In this document: piece by piece, positions 1-12,153 of the stretch
Position numbering within the stretch: position 1 is the stretch's first letter
How the letters are laid out: the number at the start of each line of letters is the position of its first letter
Origin: Amyloporia xantha
Taxonomy: Eukaryota > Basidiomycota > Agaricomycetes > Polyporales > Adustoporiaceae
Assembly (NCBI GenBank): GCA_036971615.1
Contig: JAYKKR010000002.1
Coordinates: 3,534,001 to 3,598,000 of the forward strand
Reading direction: 5' to 3'
DNA: 64,000 bases
The notes under the pieces: model-generated
The model's database searches: none
What the model saw: the letters and a program-made list of their open reading frames with translations, nothing else
Told to the model about the DNA's origin: nothing
Translations under genes and position numbers: made by a program

Positions 1-1457
1 ACCGCTCTTCACGGACGACAACAGACATTTGGGACCGTACGCGCTCATTCTTGCACCAACTCGTGAGCTGGCTCAGCAAATTGAGTCGGAGACGAAGAAG
101 TTTGCTGGGCCATTAGGCTTCACCTGTGTTTCCATAGTCGGAGGGGTACGTCAACTCGATGCCGTGATTATATTGTATCTACTGACGTACATTTTCTATG
201 AATAGCGCGCCGTGGAAGAACAGCAATTTAACCTTCGTTCAGGCGCAGAAATCATCATCGCGACGCCCGGTCGTCTCAAAGATGTCATCGAGCGCCATGT
301 CCTCGTTCTCTCACAATGTCGGTATATTGTCATGGATGAAGCCGATCGGATGGTCAACCTGGGATTCGAAGTCGATCTCACATTCATCCTCGATAAACTG
401 CCCAGCGATACTATGGAAGGTGAGGACCAGGGCGAGCAGATGGACGTGGACAGCGAGACCATGGTCAAGAAGGGCCGAACACGTGTGACGACGCTGTTCT
501 CTGCAACCATGCCTCCGGCGGTCGAGCGCCTGACCAAGAGGTATCTCAAGAAGCCTGCTGTCATCACGATCGGTGAAGCTGGTAGGGCTGTGGATACAGT
601 TGAGCAGAAAGTTGAGTTCGTCAGTGGAGACGAGAAGAAGAGGTATGCAGCCTGTTCCGACCTCGTCCCCACGAACGCTATTAACGTTATACTTCAGGCA
701 GAAAATACTGGAGATTCTCAACAGTGGCATCTATCCTGCGCCTATCATCGTCTTCGTCAACCAGAAGAAGACGGCGGACATGGTCGCCAAGGATCTCCAG
801 CGTGCGGGGGTGCGTGACGTTCTTCGTTTTTCTTTGCTTTCGTACTTACCGGCTCCGGTCTGCAGTGGAGTGCTGCAACGTTACATTCAGGCAAGAACCA
901 GGAGCAACGAGAGGCTGCCCTGCAATCTCTCCGATCGGGAGATTCAGATATCCTCGTCGCCACCGACCTTGCTGGACGTGGTATCGACGTGCAGGACGTC
1001 AGTCTGGTTATCAACTACCAGATGGCAAACACCATCGAGGCCTATGTGCATCGTATCGGTACGTGATTAGTCTACGTGCTCTGCTGCATCCCGTTAAACT
1101 CTCTTCAGGTCGTACTGGTCGTGCCGGCAAGCAAGGCACAGCTATAACATTCTTGACGAACGACGATGAGGAAGTCATGTAAGTAGCCGGTTATGCTGAC
1201 TAAACACTTCGCTGACCGCTTCTGATCTCTTCTTCCATAATGCAGGTACGATCTCAAACAAGGTACTGTGCCTCCTCGCTATCTGATAATTGCCGAACCG
1301 CCCACTCACTTTCACTTTCTGTTGCTGTTTTTTGCCGATAGAAATATCCAAGAGCCCGGTGTCGAAGGTGTCTATGGAATTGGCGAAACACGAGGCCGCA
1401 CAGCACAAGGTGTCAAGGGAGATGAAGAGAAAGCGAGATGCGGACGACCAGGGGTGA
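1..1457 (+). CDS. PRP28: Pre-mRNA-splicing DEAD-box RNA helicase PRP28, 3' part
   Basis: This is the C-terminal part of a DEAD-box ATPase that acts in the nucleus, displacing U1 snRNP from the 5' splice site so that U6 can pair during spliceosome activation. The gene enters from the left edge. Inferred exons are <2-145, 206-642, 698-809, 866-1058, 1109-1178, 1246-1262 and 1342-1457, with frame kept across every junction. Visible helicase motifs in order are PTRELAQQ (Ia), TPGR (Ib), DEAD in MDEADR (II), SAT (III), [14 protein letters not shown] (V) and HRIGRTGRAG (VI). The stretches MPPAVERL and IIVFVNQKK, and the C-terminal DLKQ..SPVS region, match Prp28/DDX23 rather than other DEAD-box proteins. 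Exon 6 is only 17 nt. A GTGAGT overlaps the stop at 1455-1457, so a further 3' exon is possible. The N-terminal RS-type region lies outside the window. Confidence 0.93.
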
Positions 1458-4400
1458 GTTCCATGCGGGGGATCTGCGGCACCGGCTATAGTAGCCCGTT
1501 CATCATCGTCGGGAGGCATGGGAGTGGGTTATGCTGTATATGAACGCACGTGTGGTGAGATTCCTACTAACCCGTCTTCTCGCTTACGGCGTTCTCTCAC
1601 CTATTGTATGTCGTGCTATACTATGCCGGATGTTGCAATGCACAGTTGGATGCGGAAGATCTCACACAGTACATGATCGTCTTCTCCTGAGGTCTGCATT
1701 TTCTTTTCTGCTTTCAATTGCGCAAGCTTAAGCAAGCGTGAAACATGCTGCCTATTCGATTTCAACCCTTCCCCCCTCCTGCATCCTCCGACTGCTACTC
1801 CCATCGAGGTTCCGTGCCAAGAACGCTTCCGGCACCGCTATCTCGACATTCCGGGCCCTTCCTTGACTTGTAGGCACGTCCTTGGCAAATTGGAGCCCGA
1901 GCTGCTCAATATTCAGTTCTCAGGGAGCTGAGACCACCATCATGCGCATGTCTTCGGGAAACTTCGGTAAGGTTCGGGACGTTGTGCTATCGTCCGGGCG
2001 GAGGGCGGACAGTTAGCATTGTGATCGGCCGACGATCGGGACCTGAACGATCTCTCCGATCTGAATCGTTTAAAGATAATTGGCCGGTCCCTCCGTCGCG
2101 TCCGGCCTGCACCGGCCAGTCCGCCGCGATGGCGGTCAGCTTCCGACGAGGTGCGCACTGCGCATGCGCTCGCAGATTAGCTACCGCCAGTGGAACTGGA
2201 ACCGTACAACGGACGCCGCAGACGTCAGATGGACATGAATTTGAGCTCTATTACGACAGCAGTGCGTACTGTGTCGCTTAGGGTCGCAAGTTCCGAGACA
2301 ACCCCAAATGTGGCGTTCAGCGTCGTGTCAGGGTCGCTTGCAAATTGTGCAATGGCATTTTCTGCCTGGCGCCGGTACACTATGAGGTGCGTCATCTGCC
2401 TTCTAAAGTGCTATTGATGCGCAGCCTTAGACTATATGGAATCGGGTACGGGCGTGATACGGTTCTGATGCAATTCAATGCGCTCATCCGTGTCAGAAGC
2501 CAGCCGCCAATGGCATCTTTCCAAGCGTCCGTTTTTCCCGTCCCTTTGGCGGCGTTGTGAGTCTCCTCAGCGTCTGCGTCAATCAGCGTTGTCCTCGGGA
2601 CCTGGTCGTGCACGGTCTGGCCTGCTTCCGTATGTACAGATTGGCAATATGCACGCCATGATCATATGCATCCCTTGTATCTATCAACACGACGGGCCGA
2701 ATAACACAGGCATTGTTATCCACGTCAGGGACACAATTCGGAGTACCCCTTTACTGCTGGGTGCAAAAATACATCTGGGGTTCTAGTCTGACAGTTTATG
2801 CAAAGTGGGCAGTGACAGATGGAATTCGGACACGGGGACGCGCGATAGTCGTACCGAGTCGCACGACATTCATATCGTATGATGCTACGAACAGATGGAA
2901 GGGAACGCTGAGGCTCCGATTGATCCAAGAAGGATTGCTCGACAACAGGTGGGGTATATGCACAACAAGCCATAATGTGCACTTAACAAACAATCATCCA
3001 GCGGTCCCAAAGTACCGCAGCAACTACGAGTTCATCAGGGAGGAACGATGCCAAATGCCCACCAAGTGCAACGAAATGACCCGCGTCGCGAGGCGCGTAA
3101 CAACGTCCTTCCAACGGATCTCCTCGTCCTCGTGTATCAGTCTATCAGAGCCCCTAAGATGCCGGAACCAGAGCCCAGACATATCACTGCAATGCTTAGA
3201 CGGTGGACGGTGGGAAGTGCGGTAATGCCCAACCTTCCTCGACGCGTCACGGGAGGTATCGAGATCTCTCTCGCTGACAGACGCCAGACGCGAAGCACAT
3301 GATTCTGAGGAGCAGGAAGGCCGGCGGGACGTGCGAAGCCTGCGAGGTGAGAAAGCCGGCGCCATGGCCCACGGGTCGATACGCACTGACTTGACACCAC
3401 CGAGCGACATGCGCGCGGGGCAGACCAAGGTAGGGGAGCTCAGAAGGCCGGGCGCGTGACCTGCCGCACGCCGCTGACTACTGTGCCCTCCCCCTTTCCC
3501 TTGCCGACGGGCACGCACGCCAGTCAGCGCGGCTTCCCCGCGTCACGTTTGCGTGCTGCGTCTGGCAAGCGGTGAGAGCAGGGAGCAGTTGGGCGTGAAG
3601 GAGTGTGTGACCCGATGGGGTGGATCCGACCCGAGGCCATCTGTGGTCGAACCTGATCATGAGACTAGGTTACCGGTGCTCGATTAGGTGAGGTTGTCAA
3701 AATGTCTGTGGTGCGGTGGAGATATTCAGAGTAGGGCACGGCCTAGAGTCAAGTGGCTAGAGACCAGTCCAGATACCGTTACGGCAGGGGGGGTGTTGGA
3801 TTGGGGCGATAACGAAGGTGGCAGCACGGGAGGCGCTGTGGGGCACTAAAATGTACTGCCTCCTGTTCGATAGACACATAGCAGCACTAGCTAGTAGAAC
3901 ACATATATGGACGAAGGATAATTGATGAATACAAGGCTTGAGGCACCGCAGGGAGGCTGAAGGAAGTCGCAGTGGGACCCCAGGATGCATTGCCTTCAAA
4001 GTACGCACTCACGGACAGTGGTAACAGCCGCTAGAATGCTCCTCGGGGATAAACCGCAAGGATAAAGACTCCGTGTCCCAGAGTCACCACAGGAACGAGT
4101 ACACATTGAAATTGAACCAACAGTCAAAAGAGTCCGAGCGCACAACAACAGCGCCCTGCCGACAAACCAGGCAGCTGCACGACGGCGGCTACGGAGCTGC
4201 AACATCGCGAGGGAAGAGGGACAGGCTGAGCAGTCAGGTTGCCAGAGAGACCAACGGCGGAGGAGCGCAGTGAGAACAAGGGAGCCACGGGGACATGAAA
4301 CATCCCACCAGGCGTGCGCCCCGGGGCCTTTCATACGCACAGCGAAAGCTGCGCACGCGCGCCAGATCCGAGCGCACAATGCACACAATGCAGTGGCGAG

Positions 4401-5245
4401 CGGGCGGTCGGACGATCGTCGCTGACGCATCCGGCGCTGGCACGACATCGATCGAGCGCGCGCGTCACAGCAACAATACGGGGCTAGTGCCAGTCCGTCT
4501 CCGTCGTGCCGTGAAACACGGAGTCACAAGGCTGCTGACGAGGGGGGGTTGACTCCGTGCGCGTGTGCACATGGAGGTTCTGCATTTGGGCTGGAATAAA
4601 GCAGTGCGCGTACTACGTAGTGTCCATTGCAATGATTGCGTAGCGGTGTGGGGGCGCAGCGCCGGGCGCTGATTGGCCGAGCGAACCCTCTACCTTGTGT
4701 TGCTTCATATGCGTCTCTCTCGCTGCGTGGTGTGTGTTCGCGCCCTGGACGGACCAATGAGCGTAAGCACGGTGTCGCCCCGTCACGCCATCGCACAGGG
4801 CAGAACGCACATCGTCCAGAGGCAGGCCTGTAGCCGCTTGTGACGCACGAACGTGGCGCGCGCAGAGCATCTCTATCACCTATCATATATCATCGCCCAT
4901 GGCTGCGACGGCGGAACTGGAGAGAAGAATGGAGGGGGAGGTGATACGGGCAGCGCGCATATGATATGCAGGGGCTATATTTGCGCACCTATGGAGTGAC
5001 GGCTCGCGATCAGAGAAGCGCGGGGCACGGCGGTTTCGCGGGGGTGGACGAGGCCGCACGGGCGAATGGGATGGCGCACCTGCCTGCGTCCGACTGCACC
5101 CGCAGCCGCGAATATGCAATGCCCATGTCGAGGATGGGGGATCTGCGCATGCGTGCGGGTGCAGAGGACAGCTGCGTGAGGGCCTCGATTCTCTCGATCT
5201 TTGTGCGGGTGTAGAAGGGTGGGTGTAGTGCTCCGGCGATACAGC

Positions 5246-5254
5246 TATATATAG
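5246..5254 (+). promoter_or_regulatory. TATA-like element
   Basis: The string TATATATAG stands alone in GC-rich DNA, which makes it conspicuous. It is about 1.4 kb upstream of the kinase start codon. It could serve a long kinase leader or an unannotated non-coding transcript. No transcript start can be seen from sequence alone. Confidence 0.25.
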
Positions 5255-6511
5255 CGAGGGGCGGGTGGGGAAGAGAAGCGTGCATGGGCAGTGGCACTGG
5301 ACTGTGATATCGGCGTTCGCTGTTGGTATCATCTGTGAGATTAACAGCGGCTGGGCGCGAAATGAGTCCGCGACGCGTGCGGGTTTTGAGCGGGAGCGAG
5401 GCGGGGAAGCGGTTCCGTGGAAGTGTAGGCGTCGCGCTAAGTTTGGGATGGAACGCGGCCGAGGTCGGAGTGTGATATGGGTGCGTGCAGGCATAATATC
5501 GAGCGGGGTTGGGGATTTGCGGACGCGAAGTGTGAAGGAGGAGCTTGAACGCTGTGGCACGCGAGGTGAATGTATACGGACCTGGTCAGGGACAGGGCTG
5601 ATCATTAAGAAGGGTCTGCGGCTGAGGAGCAAGACAAGAGTCATCGTTGCGTATGTGTGGCAGATGAATGCATCGATGAAGAGCACAAGACGGATCGTCG
5701 GCGACAAGGAGAGGCAGATGCACATCCTCGGCCGAGAGAGCGCCGCGACAGTGCGGGCGGACAGCGCTCCTACTTACGGACGTCGGGCGTGGATAGGCCG
5801 GTCGGGACGGAGGCGGCGGCGGGGCGGGGTGGAGAGCGCCGGGGCGCCACCGGACACACGAGGGGCGGGCGGTCGCGTAAGGGGATGGACGCCATGCGGT
5901 GGATGCTTCTGACGTCGGTGACCTGGTAGCCGATTGGCTAGCGAGCCGCGGCACAGGCCTGCCGAGGAATTGGATTATGAGGCGGCGCCGGGTTAGGCAG
6001 GTCGGAACGGTGGGGCGGGGCGACGGTATATGCGAGGAGGACGTCCGGGGGAATTGCTCAGCGCAGCGTCGTTCGGAGGCCTGTCGGCGATGTGCTACTG
6101 GCTGCCCAACGCGTCCATGGGAGAGACGGGACAAGGACGCTATCCTGGTGAGAAAGATGAATGCGATAAATGGCGCGACACGGCAGGCAGCGGCACATGG
6201 ATGGGGCAACTGGACTAAGTACATGGTTTTCGGCAAGAGGTGAGCCGATAGGAAGATGAGAGATATGCGCGAGCGGGGTGGCGTGCTGGCCACTGGGCTG
6301 CGAGAATCATTTCATCGTCGGAAGCTTGGCGAGGAGATATGACGACAGCAAGAGACGTTTGGAGGCGAACAGGAGAGACGAGCGTCGGACGATCCCTGGC
6401 TGTACGCAGAAAAGAAAGCAAGGAGAGAGACGGACGGACGAGCGAGGGCTGGGAGTATTTCCGGACCGGCAGGGGCATCTGAGATTGGCTGCCGAGTGAT
6501 GCGCGCCATAA

Positions 6512-6642
6512 ACGACTGTCCTCCGACTGTCTGTCTGTCTATTTCTCCATCCCCCCATCCGTATCATTCCCCTCCTTCCCTCCCCGCCATCTCCAGCCTC
6601 CTCCACACGTCGTCCTCGACGACATCCACCTCCCATCCCCCA
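6512..6642 (+). promoter_or_regulatory. Pyrimidine-rich leader of the kinase gene
   Basis: A strongly C/T-biased tract, including a short (CTGT)n run near 6527-6539, lies directly before the first good kinase ATG. CT-rich stretches just upstream of start codons are common in promoters and leaders of highly expressed fungal genes. An in-frame ATG at 6499 would translate this tract into a low-complexity Ser/Pro extension, so the tract also bears on which start is used. Confidence 0.4.
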
Positions 6643-9600
6643 ATGCTGTCGGCACGCCCTATGCAGCCTCTCGCCATTTCTATACCCCCATCCCCTGCAG
6701 ACGACAACCACCGCCCCATCCTGCATTCTCCTCTGCCCCAGTCTCCCAGAGTGTCTTCAAAATCTGACATTCACAGCTCTGCTCCATCTGTCGTCGTCGC
6801 ACCCCCACGGCCTTCAGACCCCTCCTCCCCAACAATAGCCTTTCCTTCGTCTCCTGCTTCCACCCAGCCGCATAGCCCCGACCAATTGGACTCTCGTCCA
6901 GCTGCGTCTAGCGCACCCAACGAGCAGGTTGGTACTTTGTTTCGCTCTACCCTAGTCCTTCTCCCGTTTGTCGTGTTCTTTCGAACCCATGTGCTGACCC
7001 ACGTCCGAATACCAATCTACCTCTTTCCCTAGGCTCCGACTCCATCGAGACGCCCGTCTCGTTCATTCCTTGCCACTGCCTTTCCCCGTCGCAGATCGCC
7101 TTCCCCCAGCCGCTCCTCCAACCCTTCCACCAATCCTTCCACCGACAACCTCCCCGCATCCAGTGCATCCTCCACCTCGCGTTTCCCGTTCACCCGCCGC
7201 GTGAGCCAGCCTCTTGCACCCATGATCGCGTCGCCCCCACCCTCGCCCCCGCGCCTCTCGCCTGACCGCGAGAATCCGCCACCAGGCCCCTCTGCGCCAT
7301 CAACGCCGCCAAATCACGCGTCGTCCGTAATCGCGTCGGGCGCCACGACACCAGCAACGCCAGGCTCGGTCAGCACCCTCAAGGGGTCCAAGCACCTCCC
7401 TGGCCCGCTCCACGACCTCAAACGCTTCCTGAACCACCATATCCCCCATCCGCACTCTGCGCATGGCTCGGCGCTCGCTACTGCCCCGGCATCCGCGGTG
7501 CCTACCCCTCCGTCAGAACCCAGTCAGCCCGTGACCGAACAACGGCGTGGGCCGCATTTCGACCAATCCGGCCTGCTCGAGGCGGTCCCCGGCCTCGCCA
7601 CGCCCGGTACGCCAGGCTACATGTCGACGACACCCGGCACGCCGGCCAGCGGCTCGACAGACCACATCGCAGCGGAAGGTGGGAAGCACCACCGCTTCTC
7701 TACACTGCTGCGCGGGAACAAGGACCGCGATGGGCAGAAGGAGAAGGCACAGGAGAAGAAGGACGATAAGGGGCGGCCCGCGGACAAGGACGACAGGCTC
7801 GCGGTGAAGGAGCCCCCACCGAAGGAGCGCGTCGCGAAGACTCCCTCGCCCGGCATGTCCACGTCGACAGCGAGCAGCAGCAAGCGCAGCTCGCGCTCGC
7901 CTGCGCACACCATCGAATCGCAGTCGAGCCCGCCGACCACTGCTCCCGACTCGCCGACGTCCTCTGCGCCGCCGTCGAAGCTCGTCATCACGCCCGCCGC
8001 GCACCCGCATTCACACGCTGGGCAGCACGTCGTGCCGTCGCTCTCGTCTGCGACGCACGCGCACCTGTCGAAGAAGTACGGCAAGTGGGGACGCGTGCTG
8101 GGCAGCGGCGCGGGCGGGACGGTGCGGTTGATCAAGGCGTCGAGCAAGATGGGCGGCACGACCTTTGCGGTGAAGGAGTTCCGGCCGAAGCGGCACGGGG
8201 AGAGCGAGCGGGAGTACCAGAAGAAGGTCACGGCCGAGTTCTGTGTCGGGAGCACGCTGAAGCACAAGAACATCATCGAGACGGTGGACATCGTTACGGA
8301 CCATGGGCATTACTACGAGGTGTGTGTTTGTGTTGTGGCTGGGGTGCGTGGGCGTGGTGGCTCATGAACCGTGTGCAACACATAGGTCATGGAGTATGCG
8401 CCGTACGACCTGTTTAGCGTCGTGATGTCCGGGAGCATGGCCCGCCCCGAGATTTACTGCGTCTTCCGCCAGATCTGCGACGGCGTCGAGTACCTACACT
8501 CGCTCGGGCTCGCGCATCGCGACCTCAAGCTGGATAACTGCGTCATGACCAAGGACAACGTCGTCAAGCTGATCGACTTCGGCACCGCGACGGTCTTCCA
8601 CTACCCAGGGAAGAAGACGACGCTCGCGTCGGGTGTGGTGGGCTCTGACCCGTACCTCGCGCCGGAGGTGCTCAGCGAGCAAAGCTACGACCCGCGCAAG
8701 GCGGACGTGTGGAGCGTCGCGATTATTTTCATGTGCATGGTGCTGAGGCGCTTCCCGTGGAAGATCCCCGACCCGAAGACGGATGCGAGCTTTAGGGCGT
8801 TCGTCCAGGCGCATCCCGATCTGTCGGAGAAGCCGAAGGAGGTGACCTTCGCCGTCGAGGACGCCTCGGCGAAGAAGGACGAGAGCTCCGCGGCGTCGCA
8901 TCCTGATCCCAATGGGGCAGTGCCGTCCTCCGCTCCTTCCGTCGCGCCATCGAACGCATCCACCGCTCCGTCAGAGACCACTGAGGTCGACTCTGCGGAC
9001 CCGGACAAGTTGTCGACGCGCAGCTCCAGCTCGTCGGACATGTCGCTCTCGGACACGGAGCCGGCCACTGAGGAGGAGATGCAGAAGCGCCGGCAGAGCG
9101 TGCGCGCGAGTCTGCCCCAGGGCGTGCAGTCGCATTCCACCGCGACGCTGCCTGCCGTTCTTCTGCTTCCGCCGACGAGCGGGACTCATGGGGACCCAGA
9201 CCCGTCCGTGCGCACCTTTGCGCGCCCTGCGGACTCCACGGAGTCGCTGCCCACGCCACCGTCACCGAAGATCTTCAGGAAGGAGGCGCAGTCTCCGGGT
9301 TCCGCGGCCACCGCCCCGCTCATGTGCTCGGTCGCTGGTGCTGAGCTACTTCCTGCGAAGGAGACTCGCCAGGCGTTCGCGCCCAAGGACATGGAGAAGC
9401 CGTCCCATACGGAGACGACCAAGGACGCGAAGCTCGCCAAGGTTGAAGCCGTGCAGCAGGAGGTCACGGAGGCGCAGAAGCCCCAACCCCCCACGCCGAA
9501 GCCGACGCCCAAGAAGGAGCAGAGCGGGACCGTCCGTGCCTCCCGCCGTCGCGCCGACAGCAAGGCGTCCGTGGCGACGTTCCACCAGGGCGGCGCCGAG

Positions 9601-9915
9601 TCGATCTTCCGGCTCCTCCCGCGCGAGTCGCGCCCTGCCATCCGGCGGATGATGCATATCGAGCCGTCCGTGCGGTGTACGCTCACAGACCTGCTGTATG
9701 GGCGCGGCAAATCCGACGACCTGTTGTGCGGGTGTCACTCGCATGACCGCCACAGCCCCCGCTGCCAGGACCACGCGCAGGACCCTGAGGACGAAGATGA
9801 CGGGGACCAGTGGCTGAGGAGCGTCATCCCGTGTTCGGAGCCCGGTGCAAAGCCGAACCATACGCATATCAAAGTTGCCGTTGACGAGAAGCAGAGCAAG
9901 CGGCGGTTCTTCTAG
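6643..9915 (+). CDS. HAL4/SAT4-NPR1-type serine/threonine protein kinase
   Basis: Predicted exons 6643-6927, 7033-8319 and 8386-9915 give 1033 residues. Yeast relatives (HAL4/SAT4, HAL5, NPR1) control stability of plasma-membrane ion and nutrient transporters. Residues 1-440 are Ser/Pro-rich and probably disordered. The kinase domain begins near residue 441 with a glycine loop (GSGAGG) and the ATP-binding lysine in [14 protein letters not shown] lies near 569, DFG near 588 and the APEV activation-segment end near 616. The phrase [11 protein letters not shown] is typical of the HAL family. Oddly, about 255 low-complexity residues (roughly 665-920) separate this part from the last lobe, which resumes with [18 protein letters not shown] and ends in KRRFF. 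The start at 6643 is preferred, but the upstream in-frame ATG at 6499 cannot be excluded. Subfamily assignment is by remembered motifs; kinase identity is certain. Confidence 0.88.
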
Positions 9916-10401
9916 CGTGTGCGCCCGTCTTGCCGATCCTTCCTACCACGCGTGTCTCTCCTTTACGCGCACCCGCCATACTCTATCTATTATTTCGTAC
10001 TCGCCGCCCCCTAATGACGCTCGTAGTTCACCTCTGTGCATAGAGTCCGATTGCTTGCTTCATTTTTTCCGGTGTCGACACACATCCATCCATCCCTCGT
10101 TTGAGTCTGTACTGCTCTTACTCTTCCATCACTATCACCTCGACTGTCGGTGCTTCTCGGCGTAGATTGTCGTGGTTTCGACGGGGCCTAAAATGCAAAT
10201 GTATATATGTTTATGATAGTCACGATAGAAAGCGTGCCCTGTAATTCTACCCGTACATCCAAAGCAATGCCAACGGACTTTTCTTCATTCATAGCGAAAT
10301 TGTCATGAAAGCCGCGTTGGTGCGAAAACGAAACGTCACCGTGATAGAGAGGAAGAGATCCATTAATAAATAATGCGTCACAGTACAAGAACAGCGACAA
10401 T
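9916..10401. other. Convergent 3' intergenic region, kinase/YOS9
   Basis: This gap separates two genes that converge, so it should hold both 3' UTRs and polyadenylation signals. The left part is T/C-rich and follows the kinase stop; the right part turns AT-rich before the YOS9 stop. No open frame or RNA gene was recognised. Confidence 0.5.
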
Positions 10402-12153
10402 TCAAAGCTCGTCTCGGCGCTGAGTTTTGGCTTCCCCAGCTTCGTCGTCTTGGCTTTTCGCCCCTGCCTTCCTCTTCGACTGCCCCTCTTCCTTCCCCTT
10501 GATCTTCTCACCCTTAATATCGTAACCGGCCGCACGAAGCACGTCGGCCAAGGAGTCTCCAGCTAATGTGATCGTCTCCGCACCGTCCTCGTCACCATCT
10601 AGAATGACGTCTGCCTCGAGGAACTGGATAACCACCTCACCCTCACCGTCGTCGAGTTGCTCCACCATAATTTCAGAGCCGGCAGAGTCCCCAAGATTGT
10701 GGCGCGAGAGCAGGCGTTCCAGTGCTTGCCGCAAGAGGTTCCCGGTGTTCTTGCCTGCCGGTCTGTCTTCGACAGCTGGTTCCTCGACCGGAGGAGGCGC
10801 AATGACCGCTTTGGCCCGCTTGGGGATCTTGAGCGGCTGGTCGGCGGCAGGCAGCGATCTGTCCGCATGTTGATACTCCTCCGCACCCAGGACTTCACGG
10901 CAACGAATGTAGGTCTCCTCGCGTGCGTCCAGCGGCGACTTGAAGCCCGGCACGCCGCACAGGCGCGGGGTAGCGATGTGCAGTATGTAGTGGCACGTCT
11001 GCGTCTCTTTGACGAACAAGATCGTATCTGTCATCGTCATAGAGCAATGGAACTGAATAGCAAAGCGTGCGGGGTTAGTGAGGCGCGCATCAGATCAGGC
11101 CTGTGGAAAGGGCGAACCTGCACTTCAATTTCACGTTTCTTGCCAGTCTTGTCACAGTATGTGCCGTCGCCCCAACGCTGTACCAAATAGCGCGATCCGG
11201 CCCCACGGGCCAGTTCTAGATTCACTACTCTCTCCGCTTCTTCTGCGACTGTAAGGTCGGCACCTGGTTCTAAAGCTGGAGGCGCCCTGCCGAGTGTGTA
11301 AGATTCCCACTGCAATATCCGTCATTAATTGTGCGGTCCAGAGCCTGCAGGGAAGCATACCTCATTATCTTCCTCCGGCTTATATTCGCCTGCATTCACA
11401 AAAAGGTTCGGCATTAAAGTTTACCGTAGCACATGCCGTGGTCGCTCACCTGGACGATGTGGATGCTTCTGTGGCAGCTCGTGGAATTGTCGGACATGCA
11501 CATTATGGCAATATGAATAAGTGAACCAGCCTTGCTTGTGCTGCACGAGATCAGGCCACCCATTTATTGCTAAATTATTTACATGCACGGCGGGGTTCGA
11601 CTCACATATAGACAGGTTCCTGTCAAAGGTTGAAGAAGCGACCAGCTGTCCACCGGTGTCACGTCTGACTGAGGCTCGTCCGTTGTGTCAGAGGTGGAAT
11701 CCTCGGGAGGGGGTGGGATGAGGCATAAGTAGGACATGCGAGGGCCTAGCCTCATATGTTCGAGTGTATAATTAGAGGCCTGTGAAGGAGCTGTCTGAGC
11801 AGCACGTCAGTCAGTTGTGGCCTCCTACGCTACCATCACTCGGTGAATGTACAGACAGCAGGAGCGGATGCACTGTCTTGTTCTTCCCCGCCATCAATGC
11901 CCTTGAATTGAGGGGTACCGAAATGCGCATCTTTCCACGGTTGTTCCACAAATTCGAGCTCTCCTCCCTGGAGGCCTTCACGCAACCAGCGATCGGCTGT
12001 TTCGTTGAGGACGGGGAGACCGTTCAAGTAGGTTACGCGGTACTTGGGAAATGCATACGGATCTTCGGGGACGAGTGAGTGGTGAAGACGGGCAGTGACG
12101 AGGAGACAGATGGATAGGGGAATGAAAGCGAGGGAAGCAGGTCGTGTGCGCAT
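10402..12153 (-). CDS. YOS9: ER quality-control lectin Yos9/OS-9
   Basis: Exons on the minus strand are 12153-11853, 11790-11606, 11540-11450, 11389-11361, 11309-11118 and 11052-10402, giving 482 residues. Yos9 is an ER-lumenal lectin that reads trimmed N-glycans on misfolded glycoproteins and hands them to the HRD1 ubiquitin ligase for degradation. A signal peptide starts with MRTRPASLAF. The family-specific YLNGLPVLNETADRW follows near residue 40. The mannose-6-phosphate receptor homology domain includes QRWGDGTYCDKTG, FHCSM and HYILHIATPRLCGVPGF, with the expected cysteines and glycan-binding Q/R/E/Y residues. The protein ends in RRDEL, an HDEL/KDEL-like ER retrieval signal. The first splice junction (donor GTACAT, acceptor GACAG) was chosen because it alone keeps the frame into the next exon; it is the weakest part of the model. 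Confidence 0.92.

Larger units (their letters stand above)
1458..6642. other. 5.2 kb stretch without a supportable gene
   Basis: After the 3' end of PRP28 no reading frame with family similarity, coherent splice structure or convincing composition could be found up to the kinase start. From about 3.0 to 6.4 kb the DNA is GC-rich, so long frames stay open by chance on both strands at once (for example 4883-5725 minus and 5265-5912 plus), which argues against coding. The part nearest 6.6 kb probably holds the promoter and leader of the kinase gene. The rest could hold non-coding RNA or unrecognised small genes, but I see no positive evidence for either. Confidence 0.6.

Noticed and set aside
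4883..5725. 280-codon minus-strand open frame
   Set aside because: The plus strand is also open over much of the same stretch (5265-5912), the translation is low-complexity Arg/Pro/Ser with no family resemblance, and the DNA is GC-rich. This is chance openness.
5586..6293. 235-codon minus-strand open frame
   Set aside because: Same GC-rich context, no splice structure, and random-looking composition. It overlaps other open frames on the opposite strand.
7513..9867. Long open frames antisense to and shifted within the kinase gene
   Set aside because: They mirror the GC-rich codon usage of the kinase exons. The kinase frame carries all the catalytic motifs.
11588..11606. GGTTCGA string resembling a tRNA B-box
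   Set aside because: It lies in a YOS9 intron. No acceptor stem, anticodon arm or A-box can be built around it.
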